NCBI GenBank assembly: GCA_027021445.1
Contig: JALUUH010000032.1
Location: forward strand, 1-60,499
From: Gammaproteobacteria bacterium
Lineage (GTDB): Bacteria; Pseudomonadota; Gammaproteobacteria; S012-40
Length of the DNA stretch: 60,499 bases
Direction: 5' to 3'
A program made the position numbers and the translations under genes. Under the pieces are notes generated by a model that saw only the letters and a list, made by a program, of their open reading frames with translations, was not told where the DNA came from and ran no database searches. Shown here in pieces: positions 8,991 to 17,413 of the stretch (positions are counted from its first letter, which is position 1; each line of letters opens with the position of its first letter).

Positions 8991-9548
8991 CTATGCACTG
9001 CGAATAATTTCGTCGCTGAGTGCATTTTTTATGACTGTCGGTTTTTTGTGATTCTGGATTTCACCCGGAACCACAAAATCAATGGCGCTTAATAAACGAA
9101 GTCGAATTTGCATTGTCGTTTTACACGGTGTTCTTCCAGCTTTATTTGCACTGGTGGATACCAGCGGGCCTCCAAATGCTGCGCACAGCTGCGCAGCAAT
9201 CGGATGGGCCGTCACTCTAACCGCAATTCCTTCATGGTCGCCCATTAACCATTTTGGAGCATGACGACTAGCGGGCAAAACCCAAGTATGCGGCCCCGGC
9301 CAAGTGTTATTTACTTTGGCAAGAATGTCAGTATCTAATGGTGAAATATAAGCACTGAGTTGATTAAAATGACTCGCGATCAGGATGAGTCCTTTGGCCA
9401 CAGGGCGTTGCTTAATCGCGAGTAATCGTAGCACCGCTGATTCATTCAAAGGATCGCAACCTAGACCAAAAACGGCCTCGCTGGGATAAGCGATAACTCC
9501 TCCGTAATTTAAGAGACCTACTGCTTTTTTTAAAACAAAATTATCCAA
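8991..9548 (-). CDS. tsaC: Threonylcarbamoyl-AMP synthase (YrdC/Sua5 type)
   Basis: Makes threonylcarbamoyl-AMP from Thr, bicarbonate and ATP, the first step of t6A37 tRNA modification. The YrdC domain is complete: GVIAYPSEAVFGLGCDP near the N-terminus, LKQRP-like AIKQRPVAKGLILIA, the WPGPHTWVLPA motif and PLVSTSANKAG. The TTG at 9548 overlaps the purE stop by 8 bases and gives 185 aa, close to E. coli TsaC (190). A longer TTG at 9581 is possible but adds an unconserved Lys/Arg-rich extension. Translation is probably coupled to purE. Confidence 0.93.
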   Translation of the reverse strand: MDNFVLKKAVGLLNYGGVIAYPSEAVFGLGCDPLNESAVLRLLAIKQRPVAKGLILIASHFNQLSAYISPLDTDILAKVNNTWPGPHTWVLPASRHAPKWLMGDHEGIAVRVTAHPIAAQLCAAFGGPLVSTSANKAGRTPCKTTMQIRLRLLSAIDFVVPGEIQNHKKPTVIKNALSDEIIRSA

Positions 9549-10044
9549 GCTTGGTTTGCAGTTCTGCGTCTTTCTTTTCAATCGCTAACGCATTTGCCGC
9601 ACGCTCATCAGCAACACGTTTTGCGAGATCTTTATCACTAATAGCGAGCATTTGCGCGGCTAAATACGCTGCATTTTTAGCACCCGCTTTGCCGATGGCG
9701 ACACATGCGACCGGAACACCGCCCGGCATTTGTGCCGTAGACAATAATGCATCCATACCTTGTAATGGACCAGCATCAATGGGAACACCAATGACAGGTT
9801 TAGTTGTCATGCCAGCAACCGCACCCGCTAAATGTGCCGCCAAACCTGCTGCTGCAATAAATATTTCACAACCACGCGCGCTGGCATCATTAACATATTC
9901 TTTGGTTCTAACCGGTGTTCTATGCGCTGAAGTGACTTTCACCTCGTACTTCACACCTAACATTTTCAAGATATCCAAAGTGGATTGCATGATTGGCAGA
10001 TCTGAGTCTGAACCCATTAAAACAGCGACAAACGTATTACTCAT
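9541..10044 (-). CDS. purE: N5-carboxyaminoimidazole ribonucleotide mutase
   Basis: Class I PurE, which converts N5-CAIR to CAIR in purine synthesis. Recognisable are MGSDSDLPIMQ near residues 10-20 and TSAHRTPVRT near 39-48, with the catalytic His in SAHRTP, then AAGLAAHLAG and the DAGPLQGMDALLS segment. The start overlaps the purD stop by ATGA. The usual partner purK is not adjacent; purD takes that place. A long open frame on the opposite strand is only a codon shadow. Confidence 0.96.
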   Translation of the reverse strand: MSNTFVAVLMGSDSDLPIMQSTLDILKMLGVKYEVKVTSAHRTPVRTKEYVNDASARGCEIFIAAAGLAAHLAGAVAGMTTKPVIGVPIDAGPLQGMDALLSTAQMPGGVPVACVAIGKAGAKNAAYLAAQMLAISDKDLAKRVADERAANALAIEKKDAELQTKLG

Positions 10045-11339
10045 AATTTGTTTCCTTCCTTCTCTCTATTGACAGCGCGATAAGCGATATCGGTTCGATA
10101 ATAAACATTATTCCAATGAATTTTTTTGGTTAACACATAAGCTCGATGCTGCGCCTCGGTAACCGTATCACCCAGTGCAACAGCGCATAAAACCCGCCCA
10201 CCGGCGGTCACAATATTTTCATTATGAATGGCCGTTCCCGCATGAAATATTTTAGCGCTAGCTGATTCGGAATTTTCTAGGCCCGTTATAATTTCACCTT
10301 TTTTGTAAGCATCAGGATAACCTCCCGCTGCGAGCACTACACCAACAGCAGACCGACTGTCCCACTTAGTTTTTTGCTTATCAAGCTGTTGATCCAAAGC
10401 CGCATTACACATTTCTACGATATCAGACTGTAAGCGCATCATAATCGGTTGGGTTTCCGGGTCGCCGAAACGACAATTATATTCTAATACTTTTATTTGG
10501 CCATCCGGCGATATCATCAAACCCGCGTATAAAAAACCCGTATAGTCATTACCTTCGCTCGCCATGCCTTGCACAGTGGGGTAAATAACTTCAGACATTA
10601 TGCGATCATGTAAATCAGACGTAACCACTGGAGCAGGGGAATAAGCACCCATCCCACCGGTATTTGGCCCTTGGTCACCATTTTCCTTCGCCTTATGATC
10701 CTGCGATGTTGCTAAAGGCAATACATTCTTGCCATCAACCATGACAATAAAGCTCACTTCTTCACCCAGCAGAAACTCTTCAATAACGACTCGATGCCCA
10801 GCATCGCCAAACGCATTCCCCGCGAGCATGTCTTCGACCGCATCAATGGCTTGTTGTTCGGTTTGCGCAAGAATAACTCCCTTGCCCGCCGCAAGGCCAT
10901 CCGCCTTGACAACAATAGGCGCTCCCTGTTGCTTGATATAAGCAACCGCGCTTTCAATCTCAGTAAAGTTACCGTATGCCGCCGTCGGAATATTATGGCG
11001 TGCCAGAAAGTCCTTAGTGAACGATTTAGAACCTTCTAGCTGTGCCGCATTTTTTGTCGGCCCAAAACAACGCTGTCCCGCTTGCTTGAAGGCATCAACA
11101 ATACCCATCACCAAAGGAACTTCCGGGCCAACAATGCTGAGAGAGATATCATTTGATGATACAAACGCCAATAAACCGGGAATGTCAGTGACCTCAATGG
11201 GTATGTTTACCAGCTTGTGTTCTAAGGCAGTACCCGCATTACCAGGAGCCACAAATACTTTTTCCACTTGGGGCGATTGCGCAGCTTTCCAAGCTAGCGC
11301 ATGTTCGCGTCCACCACTACCTATGACTAATATTTTCAT
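10041..11339 (-). CDS. purD: Phosphoribosylamine-glycine ligase (GAR synthetase)
   Basis: ATP-grasp ligase joining glycine to 5-phosphoribosylamine in purine synthesis. Its 432 residues open with VIGSGGREHALAWK, carry KADGLAAGKGVI in the ATP-grasp B-loop region, DQGPNTGGMGAYSPAP in the middle, and end with the C-terminal lobe. It is the first gene of the purD-purE-tsaC-hemF run. purH, often upstream of purD, is absent. I see no PurR-type operator or riboswitch in the upstream gap. Confidence 0.97.
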   Translation of the reverse strand: MKILVIGSGGREHALAWKAAQSPQVEKVFVAPGNAGTALEHKLVNIPIEVTDIPGLLAFVSSNDISLSIVGPEVPLVMGIVDAFKQAGQRCFGPTKNAAQLEGSKSFTKDFLARHNIPTAAYGNFTEIESAVAYIKQQGAPIVVKADGLAAGKGVILAQTEQQAIDAVEDMLAGNAFGDAGHRVVIEEFLLGEEVSFIVMVDGKNVLPLATSQDHKAKENGDQGPNTGGMGAYSPAPVVTSDLHDRIMSEVIYPTVQGMASEGNDYTGFLYAGLMISPDGQIKVLEYNCRFGDPETQPIMMRLQSDIVEMCNAALDQQLDKQKTKWDSRSAVGVVLAAGGYPDAYKKGEIITGLENSESASAKIFHAGTAIHNENIVTAGGRVLCAVALGDTVTEAQHRAYVLTKKIHWNNVYYRTDIAYRAVNREKEGNKL

Positions 11340-11627
11340 TGCTAATAACGCCTACATTATTGTTTTTCATGAATTTAATTAGAGATTCTCACATATATAT
11401 CCGTAGCGATTGAATTATATTCCAATACAACTCATAAAAATAAGCCGCGAACCATGACCGAAATGCGGTGTTGTAATCTTGAATGCTCTTATATCGCGAA
11501 GACCTAGCAAGGGCAAGCAGGAATTTCATACAGGATTGAACAACTGTATATAAATATGTACTAATATAATATTGGAATTCATCTTAGACTTATGCTTGTA
11601 TGCGTCTTAACCACAAAGGGAATAATC
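11340..11627. other. Divergent promoter gap, purD to small secreted protein
   Basis: 288 bases between divergent starts. It is A+T-rich and must hold both promoters. A weak -10-like tataat sits near 11567 for the rightward gene. No operator, repeat or RNA element is recognised. Confidence 0.35.
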
Positions 11628-11918
11628 ATGTCAAAAAAATTCATTTCAGTAAGCTCCTTGGCACTTGCACTAAGCCTAACTTCGGGCTTGAGCTTTGCGT
11701 GCGGCGGTGAGGATTCAGGAAAACACATTGGTAATGTTACCGCAATTAATAAAACCGATAACACTTTTACCATCCGTGATATGGAAACCAGACAAAGCAT
11801 GACCTTCAAAGCCAATCCTAAGACCATGGCTAATATACAACAGGCTTCCGGGCACATTGTGGTTAACTATGAAGAAGATGACGAAGGTGCCCTCGTTGCG
11901 GTTGCAGTTGAATTCTAA
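11628..11918 (+). CDS. Small exported protein of unknown function
   Basis: A 96-aa protein with a typical signal peptide (MSKKF, hydrophobic core to about residue 22, cleavage near SFA/CGG). The mature part is about 72 residues, acidic and beta-rich in appearance (GNVTAINKTDNTFTIRDMET, then a VVNYEEDDEG acidic turn), like a small OB- or beta-barrel domain. The ATG at 11628 has AGGGA 7 bases upstream. A Cys just after the predicted cleavage could be lipidated, but the preceding SFA is a poor lipobox. It is followed by a large hairpin. Confidence 0.72.
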   Translation: MSKKFISVSSLALALSLTSGLSFACGGEDSGKHIGNVTAINKTDNTFTIRDMETRQSMTFKANPKTMANIQQASGHIVVNYEEDDEGALVAVAVEF

Positions 11919-11978
11919 TATCAGCCCAGCACCTCTCGCTAAGTTAGCGGGAGGTGCTGATGTCGGCTGCTGATATTA
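11917..11978. terminator. Nested stem-loop after the small exported protein
   Basis: Inner stem cagcacctc-cgcta / tagcg-gaggtgctg (11927-11959) with one mismatch and a 3-base loop; outer arms aatatcagcc and ggctgctgatatt extend it. There is no U-run, so it may end or protect the transcript rather than act as a classic intrinsic terminator. Confidence 0.45.
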
Positions 11979-12134
11979 TGATGGGTAAATTCTGATCGCA
12001 TAAGTCCCTGCTAATACCAGAGAAACCATTACAAATACATAACAATACAAAGACTTACTGTTTTGTAAACTCCGTCACGATTTACCTAATGTGATTATTC
12101 TGGCGCTTAATCTTTCTATCCACAGAACGATACC

Positions 12135-12193
12135 CTAAGAGCTTGTCCGAGAATAGCGATCGTTGCGCACGCTGTTCTCGGACAGGCTCTTAG
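12135..12193. repeat. Palindromic repeat family B, copy 1
   Basis: ctaagagcttgtccgagaatagcg and cgctgttctcggacaggctcttag form a 24-bp stem with two G-T-type mismatches around an 11-base loop. Related copies are at 26504, 33425, 38342 and 48673. This copy ends 26 bases before the start of the YjfB-like gene, so it would lie in that gene's leader. Confidence 0.85.
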
Positions 12194-12219
12194 CTGAGTA
12201 ACTAAAGAGGTCATTCAAA

Positions 12220-12426
12220 ATGGATATAGGTGCAAGTAGTGTCATGGCCGCTGGCGGAGTTAGCGGACAAGCCAGAGTTGGGGATGCAGTTGGAATCACC
12301 GTAATGAAAAAAGCGATGGATATCCAAAGTAGTTCAGCCACACAACTCGTAAGCTCAATTCCAGAGTCTACGGCAACGCCTGCAAGCGAATCACATCTAG
12401 GAAATAAATTCGATGCACGCGCTTAG
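12220..12426 (+). CDS. YjfB-like putative motility protein
   Basis: A 68-aa protein resembling the YjfB family (putative motility proteins, often in the flagellar regulon). It starts MDIGASSVMA, has the family's VMKKAMDIQ helix near residues 28-36, and ends in HLGNKFDARA, matching the characteristic PHLGxxxDxxA terminus. An AGAGG ribosome site lies upstream of the ATG. No flagellar gene is in the window. A hairpin terminator follows closely. The role in motility is a family annotation only. Confidence 0.72.
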   Translation: MDIGASSVMAAGGVSGQARVGDAVGITVMKKAMDIQSSSATQLVSSIPESTATPASESHLGNKFDARA

Positions 12427-12448
12427 CCGGTATTTATAGCAAAACTCC

Positions 12449-12482
12449 AAAAAGTCGTTTTCATTGAAAACGGCTTTTTTCT
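12449..12482 (+). terminator. Rho-independent terminator of the YjfB-like gene
   Basis: aaaagtcgttttc-att-gaaaacggcttttttc: an 8-9 bp stem flanked by A-run and T-run, 25 bases after the stop codon. Confidence 0.85.
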
Positions 12483-12738
12483 TTGTGAGCTAAAAATCCG
12501 AGTACCGAAAAGCAGTAAAAAATCATCTAAAGCATCCAATACTAATGCAAACTTTATTAGAAACAAGTGTCTGTAAAATGGATTCTGGTGTATTTTTAAT
12601 TGATACAATAATATCCCTTAGCTTTGATAAAACGAGTGTAATGATTATTATAGTATCTATATTTTTTTAGAATAATAGCGCAATATTGTCCACAGATTAA
12701 AAATACTTACTAACTACTAACCTTACAAGGAATACAAA
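12483..12738. other. A+T-rich promoter gap upstream of the MoeA-like gene
   Basis: No gene-like frame or repeat seen; presumably holds the promoter of the downstream gene. The ribosome site is AAGGAAT just before the GTG start. Confidence 0.3.
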
Positions 12739-13755
12739 GTGACGGAACAACCATCACCTTTAGTTGCAGCACAATTGAAATTCCAACAAGCCCTTCCTAA
12801 AAACGTTCTAAGTTCCGAGACAGTGAGTCTTGCTCACGCCACAACACGAGTACTCGCACAAGATATAGAAGCCCAAGCAGACTCTCCGCCCTACCCCAGA
12901 TCCATTGTAGAGGGGTTTTTGGTAGTTACTGAAGAAACACAACCTGCATGCAATGAGACCCCTATTACGTTTAAAATTAAGGGGAAAATATCGCCCAATG
13001 ACGAACACGTCATTATTCCTGAGCCAGGTGAAGGGGTAGAGGTTGCGACCGGAAGCATCCTACCAGAAGGCTCTTATTCAATCGTTAGAATGTGGGAAGC
13101 CAAATTAGATAAAGACAGCTTTACCATAACACGAGCCTTTCCGCCTCGTTTCTTTATCGAAGAACAGGGCTGTGACATTAAAAAAGGCGATATCTTTATC
13201 ACGGCCGGAACTCGCTTAACGGCATCACACATTGGAGCCTTGGCCAGCCTCGGCATTAATGAAGTAATGGCCGTCAAAAGCCCAAGGGTTGCTATCTTTG
13301 CTTCTGGAGACGAAGTAATCCCTCACACTTCTCCTGCCAGAAAAGGTGCCATCTTCGATTGCAACTCACCAATGCTTGCAGCAGCCGTCACAACTTCCGG
13401 TGGCCTTGCGAGCTTACAAGGTATACAGAGTGATGATTTTGCCACTTTTGTTGCTAATGTAAAAAATGCCTTGGCCAGCTCAGACATGATTCTCATTTCC
13501 GGAGGTACAGCGGTTGGCGGCAGAGACTTTATATCTGACCTGATCAAGGAAGTGGGCGAATTGATTGTTGATGGTGTTCAAATGCGCTCTGGTCGACCTT
13601 TAATTATGGGTCTAGCGGGGAATAAACCTATTATCTGCGTAGCAGGACATCCCCCGGAAGCCTTGCGCGGATTTAAGCTGTTTGGCATATTGGCACTGGA
13701 TAAAATATCGGGGATTAACGCAGCATTGCCGACAGAGAACAGCCCGGAAAATTAA
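12739..13755 (+). CDS. Divergent MoeA-like protein
   Basis: Clear MoeA homology across domains I-III, with a MoCF/MogA-like core at about residues 180-325 (SPRVAIFASGDEV, ISGGTAVGGRDF, GRPLIMG, VAGHPPEALRGF). MoeA inserts molybdate into molybdopterin. However, the protein stops at 338 residues and lacks the C-terminal domain IV of canonical MoeA (about 410). Key motifs also differ: SAMDGYA is SIVEGFL here (residues 55-61, Asp to Glu), SGGVSVG is SGGTAVG, and PGNPVSA is AGHPPEA. The GTG start has AAGGAAT upstream. It may be a paralogue with another substrate. Its 3' end overlaps rsmJ by 4 bases, tail to tail. Confidence 0.82.
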   Translation: MTEQPSPLVAAQLKFQQALPKNVLSSETVSLAHATTRVLAQDIEAQADSPPYPRSIVEGFLVVTEETQPACNETPITFKIKGKISPNDEHVIIPEPGEGVEVATGSILPEGSYSIVRMWEAKLDKDSFTITRAFPPRFFIEEQGCDIKKGDIFITAGTRLTASHIGALASLGINEVMAVKSPRVAIFASGDEVIPHTSPARKGAIFDCNSPMLAAAVTTSGGLASLQGIQSDDFATFVANVKNALASSDMILISGGTAVGGRDFISDLIKEVGELIVDGVQMRSGRPLIMGLAGNKPIICVAGHPPEALRGFKLFGILALDKISGINAALPTENSPEN

Positions 13756-14540
13756 GTTATTTGATATATGTCATAGCGAGTATTCTTACTCGCTATTGCA
13801 TAAGAAGGTTTCGGCCCTGGAAGCAAATCAGCCGATTTAGGCCGTTTTACCACTACTCTTTTTTGACTGCGCTGCAAGGCCATATTCAACAATGCTGCCG
13901 AGTCCAAATCATCACCTACCATGGCACGGATAAAACGCAGCTCCTTTTTTACCAGCGCTGACTTGCTGCGCGCAGGATACATGGGATCGAGATAAATGAC
14001 TTCTGGATAGTCTATGGATTGCAGACCCGTCAGATACTCAATAGCATCGGCATAAACCACGTTAAAACGTAAGCTGAACCAATCAGAGAGCGCCTCGTAC
14101 TCTATTGCGCGATTAGCCGCATCCCATAGTAAAAAATACATAACCCGTGAGCGCTCAATTAAGGTTACCGTGCAGCCAAGCGTGGCCAATACAAAAGCAT
14201 CGCGACCCAAACCTGCCGTTGCATCTATTACCGTTGGTTTATCTAACTTCCTGACACCGACTGCTTTTGCCAGTGTTTGCCCTTGCCCCTCACCTTGCAG
14301 CCTACGGTATTCGGATACCCCGCGCGTGAAATCCAGGCACATTTCGCCAGGCAAGCCTTGCGCTTGAGAAATAAGAGATACTCCAAACTCTGAGTGAGTT
14401 AGGATTAACTTATCACTGGATTTTAACGAATTAATAATTTGAATTTCAAGCTCTTTCAGCTTGTGGACGATATGCTTATTAACAGAACTCTCAGAGTAGA
14501 AGTTTATCTTAAGATCGCGAAAATCACTGTCTTGTTTCAT
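13752..14540 (-). CDS. rsmJ: 16S rRNA (guanine1516-N2)-methyltransferase
   Basis: SAM-dependent methyltransferase for m2G1516 of 16S rRNA (YhiQ/DUF548). About 262 aa. The signature DFTRGVSEYRRLQGEGQGQ lies near residue 78, the SAM motif VIDATAGLGRDAFVLATLG follows, and DPMYPARSKSALVKKE provides the catalytic DPMYP loop. I start at the ATG at 14540 rather than the GTG two codons earlier. Convergent with the MoeA-like gene. Confidence 0.94.
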   Translation of the reverse strand: MKQDSDFRDLKINFYSESSVNKHIVHKLKELEIQIINSLKSSDKLILTHSEFGVSLISQAQGLPGEMCLDFTRGVSEYRRLQGEGQGQTLAKAVGVRKLDKPTVIDATAGLGRDAFVLATLGCTVTLIERSRVMYFLLWDAANRAIEYEALSDWFSLRFNVVYADAIEYLTGLQSIDYPEVIYLDPMYPARSKSALVKKELRFIRAMVGDDLDSAALLNMALQRSQKRVVVKRPKSADLLPGPKPSYAIASKNTRYDIYQIT

Positions 14541-14614
14541 TACCACACCTACACACTGACTTCTGGTTTGATATTTGCGTTGTTAATTTCAGCCCCCCGT
14601 GAAGGAGTACCCCA

Positions 14615-15256
14615 ATGGAAAAACCAATTGCCTCACCCACGCCGCCCAGCCTGATTTATCGCACTAAGCTCGCACTCATTATTGTTGCGTTATTAATGAT
14701 AAGCGTTGACAGTGCACGCGCACAACCAGAGAGTGAAAAAACGATTACCAAAGGCTCTTTTTTAATCGCCACTGAAAAACTGGATAATACCGATTTCAAA
14801 CACGCTGTAGTTTACGTTACCCAAGCAGGTAATTTTGGAACCTATGGCTTAATTATCAATAAGCCTACATTTATTCCCATAAAAGAAGCCATGCCAGAAA
14901 ACCATAAAAGTGCTGACCCTGAAAAATCCATCTATTTTGGCGGGCCCGCACACCTGCAATATCTTTTTGTATTAACCCAAAACAAAAAACATAAAAAACT
15001 ACATCAAATTACCGACAATATTTATTTTGGCGCAGGCCGAGAGTCAGTGATCAAGTTAAATACGGGTGACGATCAAATCGGCACTCGCACTTACATTGGT
15101 TACTCAGCCTGGGCGCCCGGACAGCTGGATGAAGAAGTTCAATCAGGCGCATGGATAATCGCACCCACTGAAGACAAGCAAAATAATGTTTTTTCTGAAG
15201 ATCCAAAATCAGTTTGGCAAAAACTTTATAAAAAATGGTCAGGTGACTGGACTTAA
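14615..15256 (+). CDS. YqgE/AlgH family protein with a signal peptide
   Basis: UPF0301 (YqgE/AlgH) fold: KGSFLIATEKLDNTDFKHAV at the domain start, GTYGLIINKPT, YFGGPA and the WAPGQLDEEVQSGAWI motif near the end. Ordinary YqgE proteins (about 185 aa) are cytoplasmic and begin with the domain. This one has about 42 extra N-terminal residues with a Lys/Arg n-region, a hydrophobic core (LALIIVALLMISV) and an ARA-Q cleavage site, so it should be periplasmic. Function of the family is not settled. A CCCGTGAAGGAG ribosome site supports the ATG at 14615. Confidence 0.87.
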   Translation: MEKPIASPTPPSLIYRTKLALIIVALLMISVDSARAQPESEKTITKGSFLIATEKLDNTDFKHAVVYVTQAGNFGTYGLIINKPTFIPIKEAMPENHKSADPEKSIYFGGPAHLQYLFVLTQNKKHKKLHQITDNIYFGAGRESVIKLNTGDDQIGTRTYIGYSAWAPGQLDEEVQSGAWIIAPTEDKQNNVFSEDPKSVWQKLYKKWSGDWT

Positions 15257-15336
15257 ACCTAGAAACATTGCTTTAAATCTTCCAACGAACCGGTTAACCT
15301 TACGCACTTAAATTTGCAATATTAATCGGTTTTTTT

Positions 15337-15879
15337 ATGCACAGATCTTTCTTACTTGGGCTGTTATCACGTTATAAAACACATATTTCCGCCGAAGTGG
15401 AAATGCAAAACCGTTTGACTCTTTTTGTTGAACAACATCCTGACTGCTTTGCAAGAACATTGAGTATTGGACACATCACCGGATCCGCCTGGGTGGTTAA
15501 TAAAGCCCGAAATCGGGTTTTTCTATTACACCATCGCAAGCTCGATAAATGGCTACAACCCGGAGGGCATTCAGATGGTGATTCAAATACTTTAAACGTG
15601 GCCTTACGTGAAACTCAGGAGGAATCTGGTGTATCAGCAGATTTTATTTATCCTGTCACATCAGAAATATTTGATATTGATATTCACCAAATTCCAGAGA
15701 GAAAAAATGCAGCCGCACATCTTCATTATGATGTAAGGTTTTTATTAGAAATGGATGACAAACAACAACTTATCATTAGTGATGAGTCCAATGAACTGGC
15801 CTGGATTGAGCTGGCTAAAATTCAAAACTATTCCAATGAAGAATCAATTTTACGCATGGTTAATAAAGTAGCTACATAA
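15337..15879 (+). CDS. Nudix hydrolase
   Basis: A 180-aa cytoplasmic Nudix protein. The box reads G-HSDGD-S-NTLNVAL-RETQEESGV near residues 82-104: the metal-binding REXXEE core is intact, but the first Glu of the consensus is Ser. The class usually hydrolyses nucleoside diphosphates linked to another moiety. The flanking LQPGGHSDGD and later HLHYDVRFLL match a subgroup of uncharacterised Nudix proteins. No strong ribosome site before the ATG. It is 80 bases after the AlgH-like gene on the same strand. Confidence 0.88.
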   Translation: MHRSFLLGLLSRYKTHISAEVEMQNRLTLFVEQHPDCFARTLSIGHITGSAWVVNKARNRVFLLHHRKLDKWLQPGGHSDGDSNTLNVALRETQEESGVSADFIYPVTSEIFDIDIHQIPERKNAAAHLHYDVRFLLEMDDKQQLIISDESNELAWIELAKIQNYSNEESILRMVNKVAT

Positions 15880-15948
15880 TTCGAAATGAACACTGAAAAA
15901 AACTTTTATTGAATGACTTATAAACGCTACGACATAAGCTGCTCACTT

Positions 15949-17286
15949 TCATTCACCTGCCACGGTCATTTCATCTAAAAGAATAGAACCCGTTTTAATA
16001 TTCTTTCGTTCATCCACATCGTTGCCAATTTCAAGCATAGTCGAAAACATGGTTTTTAGATTCCCAGCAATGGTAATCTCTTCTACAGGATACTGTATTT
16101 CACCATGATCAATCCAAAACCCCGCTGCACCACGAGAATAATCACCCGTTATGCCATTCACTCCTTGGCCCATAAGTTCAGTAACAAGTAATCCTTTGTG
16201 CATGGTTTTAATTAATTCGGTTAACGACTTGTCACCGGTTTTGACCATAAGGTTATGCAAGCCTCCCGCATTCCCTGTTGTTACAAGACCTAATCGACGT
16301 GCTGAATAACTACTTAGAATATAGGACTTCAGCACACCCTCTTTAACAAACTCTCGCGAACTCGTTACCACACCCTCACTATCATAAGGCGCACTACCAA
16401 GACCCATTTTTAAATGCGGATCTTCGCAAGCATTAAACCATTCTGGAAATATCTGCGTATCGATCGCGTCCAGCAAAAAAGAGGTTTTACGATAAAGACT
16501 CCCTCCTTTTATGGCTGCTATAAAATGTCCAATCAAGCTCGACGCAACATCAGCGGAAAAAATAACGGGGTACTTATTCGTTGCTATTCTCCGACCATTC
16601 AATCTTGCTAAGGTTCTTCTCGCAGACTCTTCTCCAATCGCCTTCGCCGCTTGCAAGCGATTGGCATCTCGACTAACCGAATACCAATAGTCACGTTGCA
16701 TCACATCACCATCTTGTCCAATCATAGAGCAACTAACGCTATGCCTCGTCGTTGGATAGCTACCGATAAAACCATGACTGTTGCCGTATACATGCAAGCC
16801 GCCATGACTACTCACCGATGCACCTTCAGAGTTGGTAATGCGCTTATCAAAATGACGTCCAGCGTCTTCACATTCTAGCGCCAAATCCACTGCAGAATTT
16901 GAGTCAATATCCCAAGGATGACTAAGATTAAGATCGGGATAATTCCACGCCATGAGTTCTTTATCGGCTAATCCTGCGCAATTATCTTCCGCTGTATATT
17001 CCGCAATCCTACATGCCGCTTTGACCGAATCTCGAACCGCATTTAAGGCAAAATCAGAGGTGCTCGCCGAGCCTTTGTGGCCACCTTTATAAACCGTTAT
17101 ACCGAGTCCTTTATCATGGTTATACTCCAGGGTTTCTACTTCACCCATTCGTGCCGAAACAGACAATCCGGTTTCAATACCTAATGAAACCTCTGATGCA
17201 GTTGCTCCCATCTTTTTTGCTTCGGAGATAACCGTTTCAATAATCGATGAGTATTCATTCGCATCTTTATCTATAGCTTCTGACAT
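15949..17286 (-). CDS. pmbA: TldE/PmbA subunit of the TldD/TldE metalloprotease
   Basis: Non-catalytic partner of TldD; the heterodimer trims unfolded peptides, including microcin B17 precursor and CcdA antitoxin in E. coli. 445 aa, with LSVSARMGEVETLEYNHDKG near the N-terminus and TGDYSRGAAGFWIDHGEI and AGNLKTMFSTM near the C-terminus, all conserved in PmbA. No HExxxH motif, as expected. It lies downstream of tldD with a 127-base gap, so both subunits could come from one transcript; in enterobacteria the genes are unlinked. Confidence 0.96.
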   Translation of the reverse strand: MSEAIDKDANEYSSIIETVISEAKKMGATASEVSLGIETGLSVSARMGEVETLEYNHDKGLGITVYKGGHKGSASTSDFALNAVRDSVKAACRIAEYTAEDNCAGLADKELMAWNYPDLNLSHPWDIDSNSAVDLALECEDAGRHFDKRITNSEGASVSSHGGLHVYGNSHGFIGSYPTTRHSVSCSMIGQDGDVMQRDYWYSVSRDANRLQAAKAIGEESARRTLARLNGRRIATNKYPVIFSADVASSLIGHFIAAIKGGSLYRKTSFLLDAIDTQIFPEWFNACEDPHLKMGLGSAPYDSEGVVTSSREFVKEGVLKSYILSSYSARRLGLVTTGNAGGLHNLMVKTGDKSLTELIKTMHKGLLVTELMGQGVNGITGDYSRGAAGFWIDHGEIQYPVEEITIAGNLKTMFSTMLEIGNDVDERKNIKTGSILLDEMTVAGE

Positions 17287-17413
17287 GGCTATGACATTCC
17301 TTCATTGTAATTTTCATATTTTTTTTAAACAGACCCGTTTGCAGCAAAACGATTAAGCAAAGTTTGTCGGTGTTTTGAATACAACGTGTAGTGACACCAC
17401 GCCCCATCAATCA

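Noticed and set aside
9551-10072. A 173-codon plus-strand open frame
   Set aside because: Exactly antisense to purE; Ser/Ala-rich composition is typical of an opposite-strand shadow.
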